A stretch of 11,414 bases of DNA from Clostridia bacterium (GTDB lineage Bacteria > Bacillota > Clostridia > Oscillospirales > Acutalibacteraceae), in NCBI GenBank assembly GCA_900767025.1, contig CAAFXS010000069.1:1-11414 (forward strand), written 5' to 3'. Positions 11,331 through 11,414 of this stretch are shown piece by piece. Numbering within the stretch: the first letter of the stretch is position 1; every line of letters begins with the position of its first letter. Both the position numbers and the translations under genes were made by a program. The notes beneath the pieces are model-generated. The model did not search any database, was not told the origin of the DNA, and saw only the letters and a list, made by a program, of their open reading frames with translations.

Positions 11331-11414
11331 TTGCTACACTAAAAGTGGACACTAACAGGTAGAAAACTGTTGAAAAAAACAGGACAATAAAGACAGTTTT
11401 CTGCCATGGAGGTG
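11331..11414 (+). mobile_element. Probable left end of an insertion sequence (IS21- or IS3-like)
   Basis: From about 11332 the sequence reads TGCTACACTAAAAGTGGACAC. A second GGACA lies 35 bp further on, and AGAAAACTGT (11361-11370) and ACAGTTTTCT (11393-11402) form a perfect 10-bp inverted repeat. Near the window edge GGAGGTG suggests a ribosome-binding site for a transposase starting just outside. Repeated GGACA motifs and a TG terminus fit IS21-family ends; IS3-type ends can look similar. No transposase residues are visible, so the family is uncertain. Confidence 0.4.

Noticed and set aside
1..11414. CRISPR array, tRNA or rRNA genes
   Set aside because: No series of regularly spaced repeats and no cloverleaf or rRNA-like sequence was seen on either strand.

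Overview
The window looks like an accessory island from a host-associated spirochaete, most likely a gut or rumen Treponema. This is inference from style only: moderate-to-low G+C, zinc-ribbon-rich proteins of the kind common in that genus, and an intergenic palindromic repeat ending in a CAATCCCTCACGC-type motif. No housekeeping or phylogenetic marker gene is present.

Layout. Positions 1-100 hold the start of a minus-strand gene and two 21-bp repeats that resemble insertion-sequence ends. Positions 124-222 carry a near-consensus promoter followed 40 bp later by a strong terminator, which could make a small RNA. Positions 405-760 are gene debris: the tail of a K+ channel joined out of frame to a RhuM-like fragment, exactly at the edge of a perfect palindrome. 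Positions 840-980 are a REP-like hairpin repeat. A RelB/DinJ antitoxin follows (1059-1319) with its YoeB/Txe toxin cut off after 17 codons. Positions 1380-1610 are a cluster of long inverted repeats. A 671-aa multi-zinc-ribbon protein with a TerB-like segment is on the minus strand (1651-3666). Between it and the next gene (3690-4003) sits a complete-looking type I toxin-antitoxin locus of the Fst/par design.

The main block is a minus-strand gene train transcribed from about 11232 down to 4031. In order it encodes: a zinc-ribbon, caspase-clan (C25/gingipain-like) peptidase interrupted by one in-frame TGA; a zinc-ribbon/SPFH/coiled-coil protein; a PD-(D/E)XK nuclease-like protein; a 44-aa half-zinc-ribbon protein; a GIY-YIG nuclease; and, behind its own promoter, a coiled-coil lipoprotein/membrane protein. 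Several stop codons lie next to or inside the next gene's ribosome-binding site, so the first five are probably one translationally coupled operon.

How it may work (inference). A clan-CD protease, an oligomerising SPFH scaffold and two unrelated nucleases, several tagged with near-identical C-x2-C ribbons, resemble the composition of abortive-infection or stress-response islands. The shared ribbons could be a common docking or cleavage tag. No known named system matches this gene order to my knowledge. The right edge (about 11330-11414) looks like the end of another insertion sequence, inserted just after an orphan ribosome-binding site.
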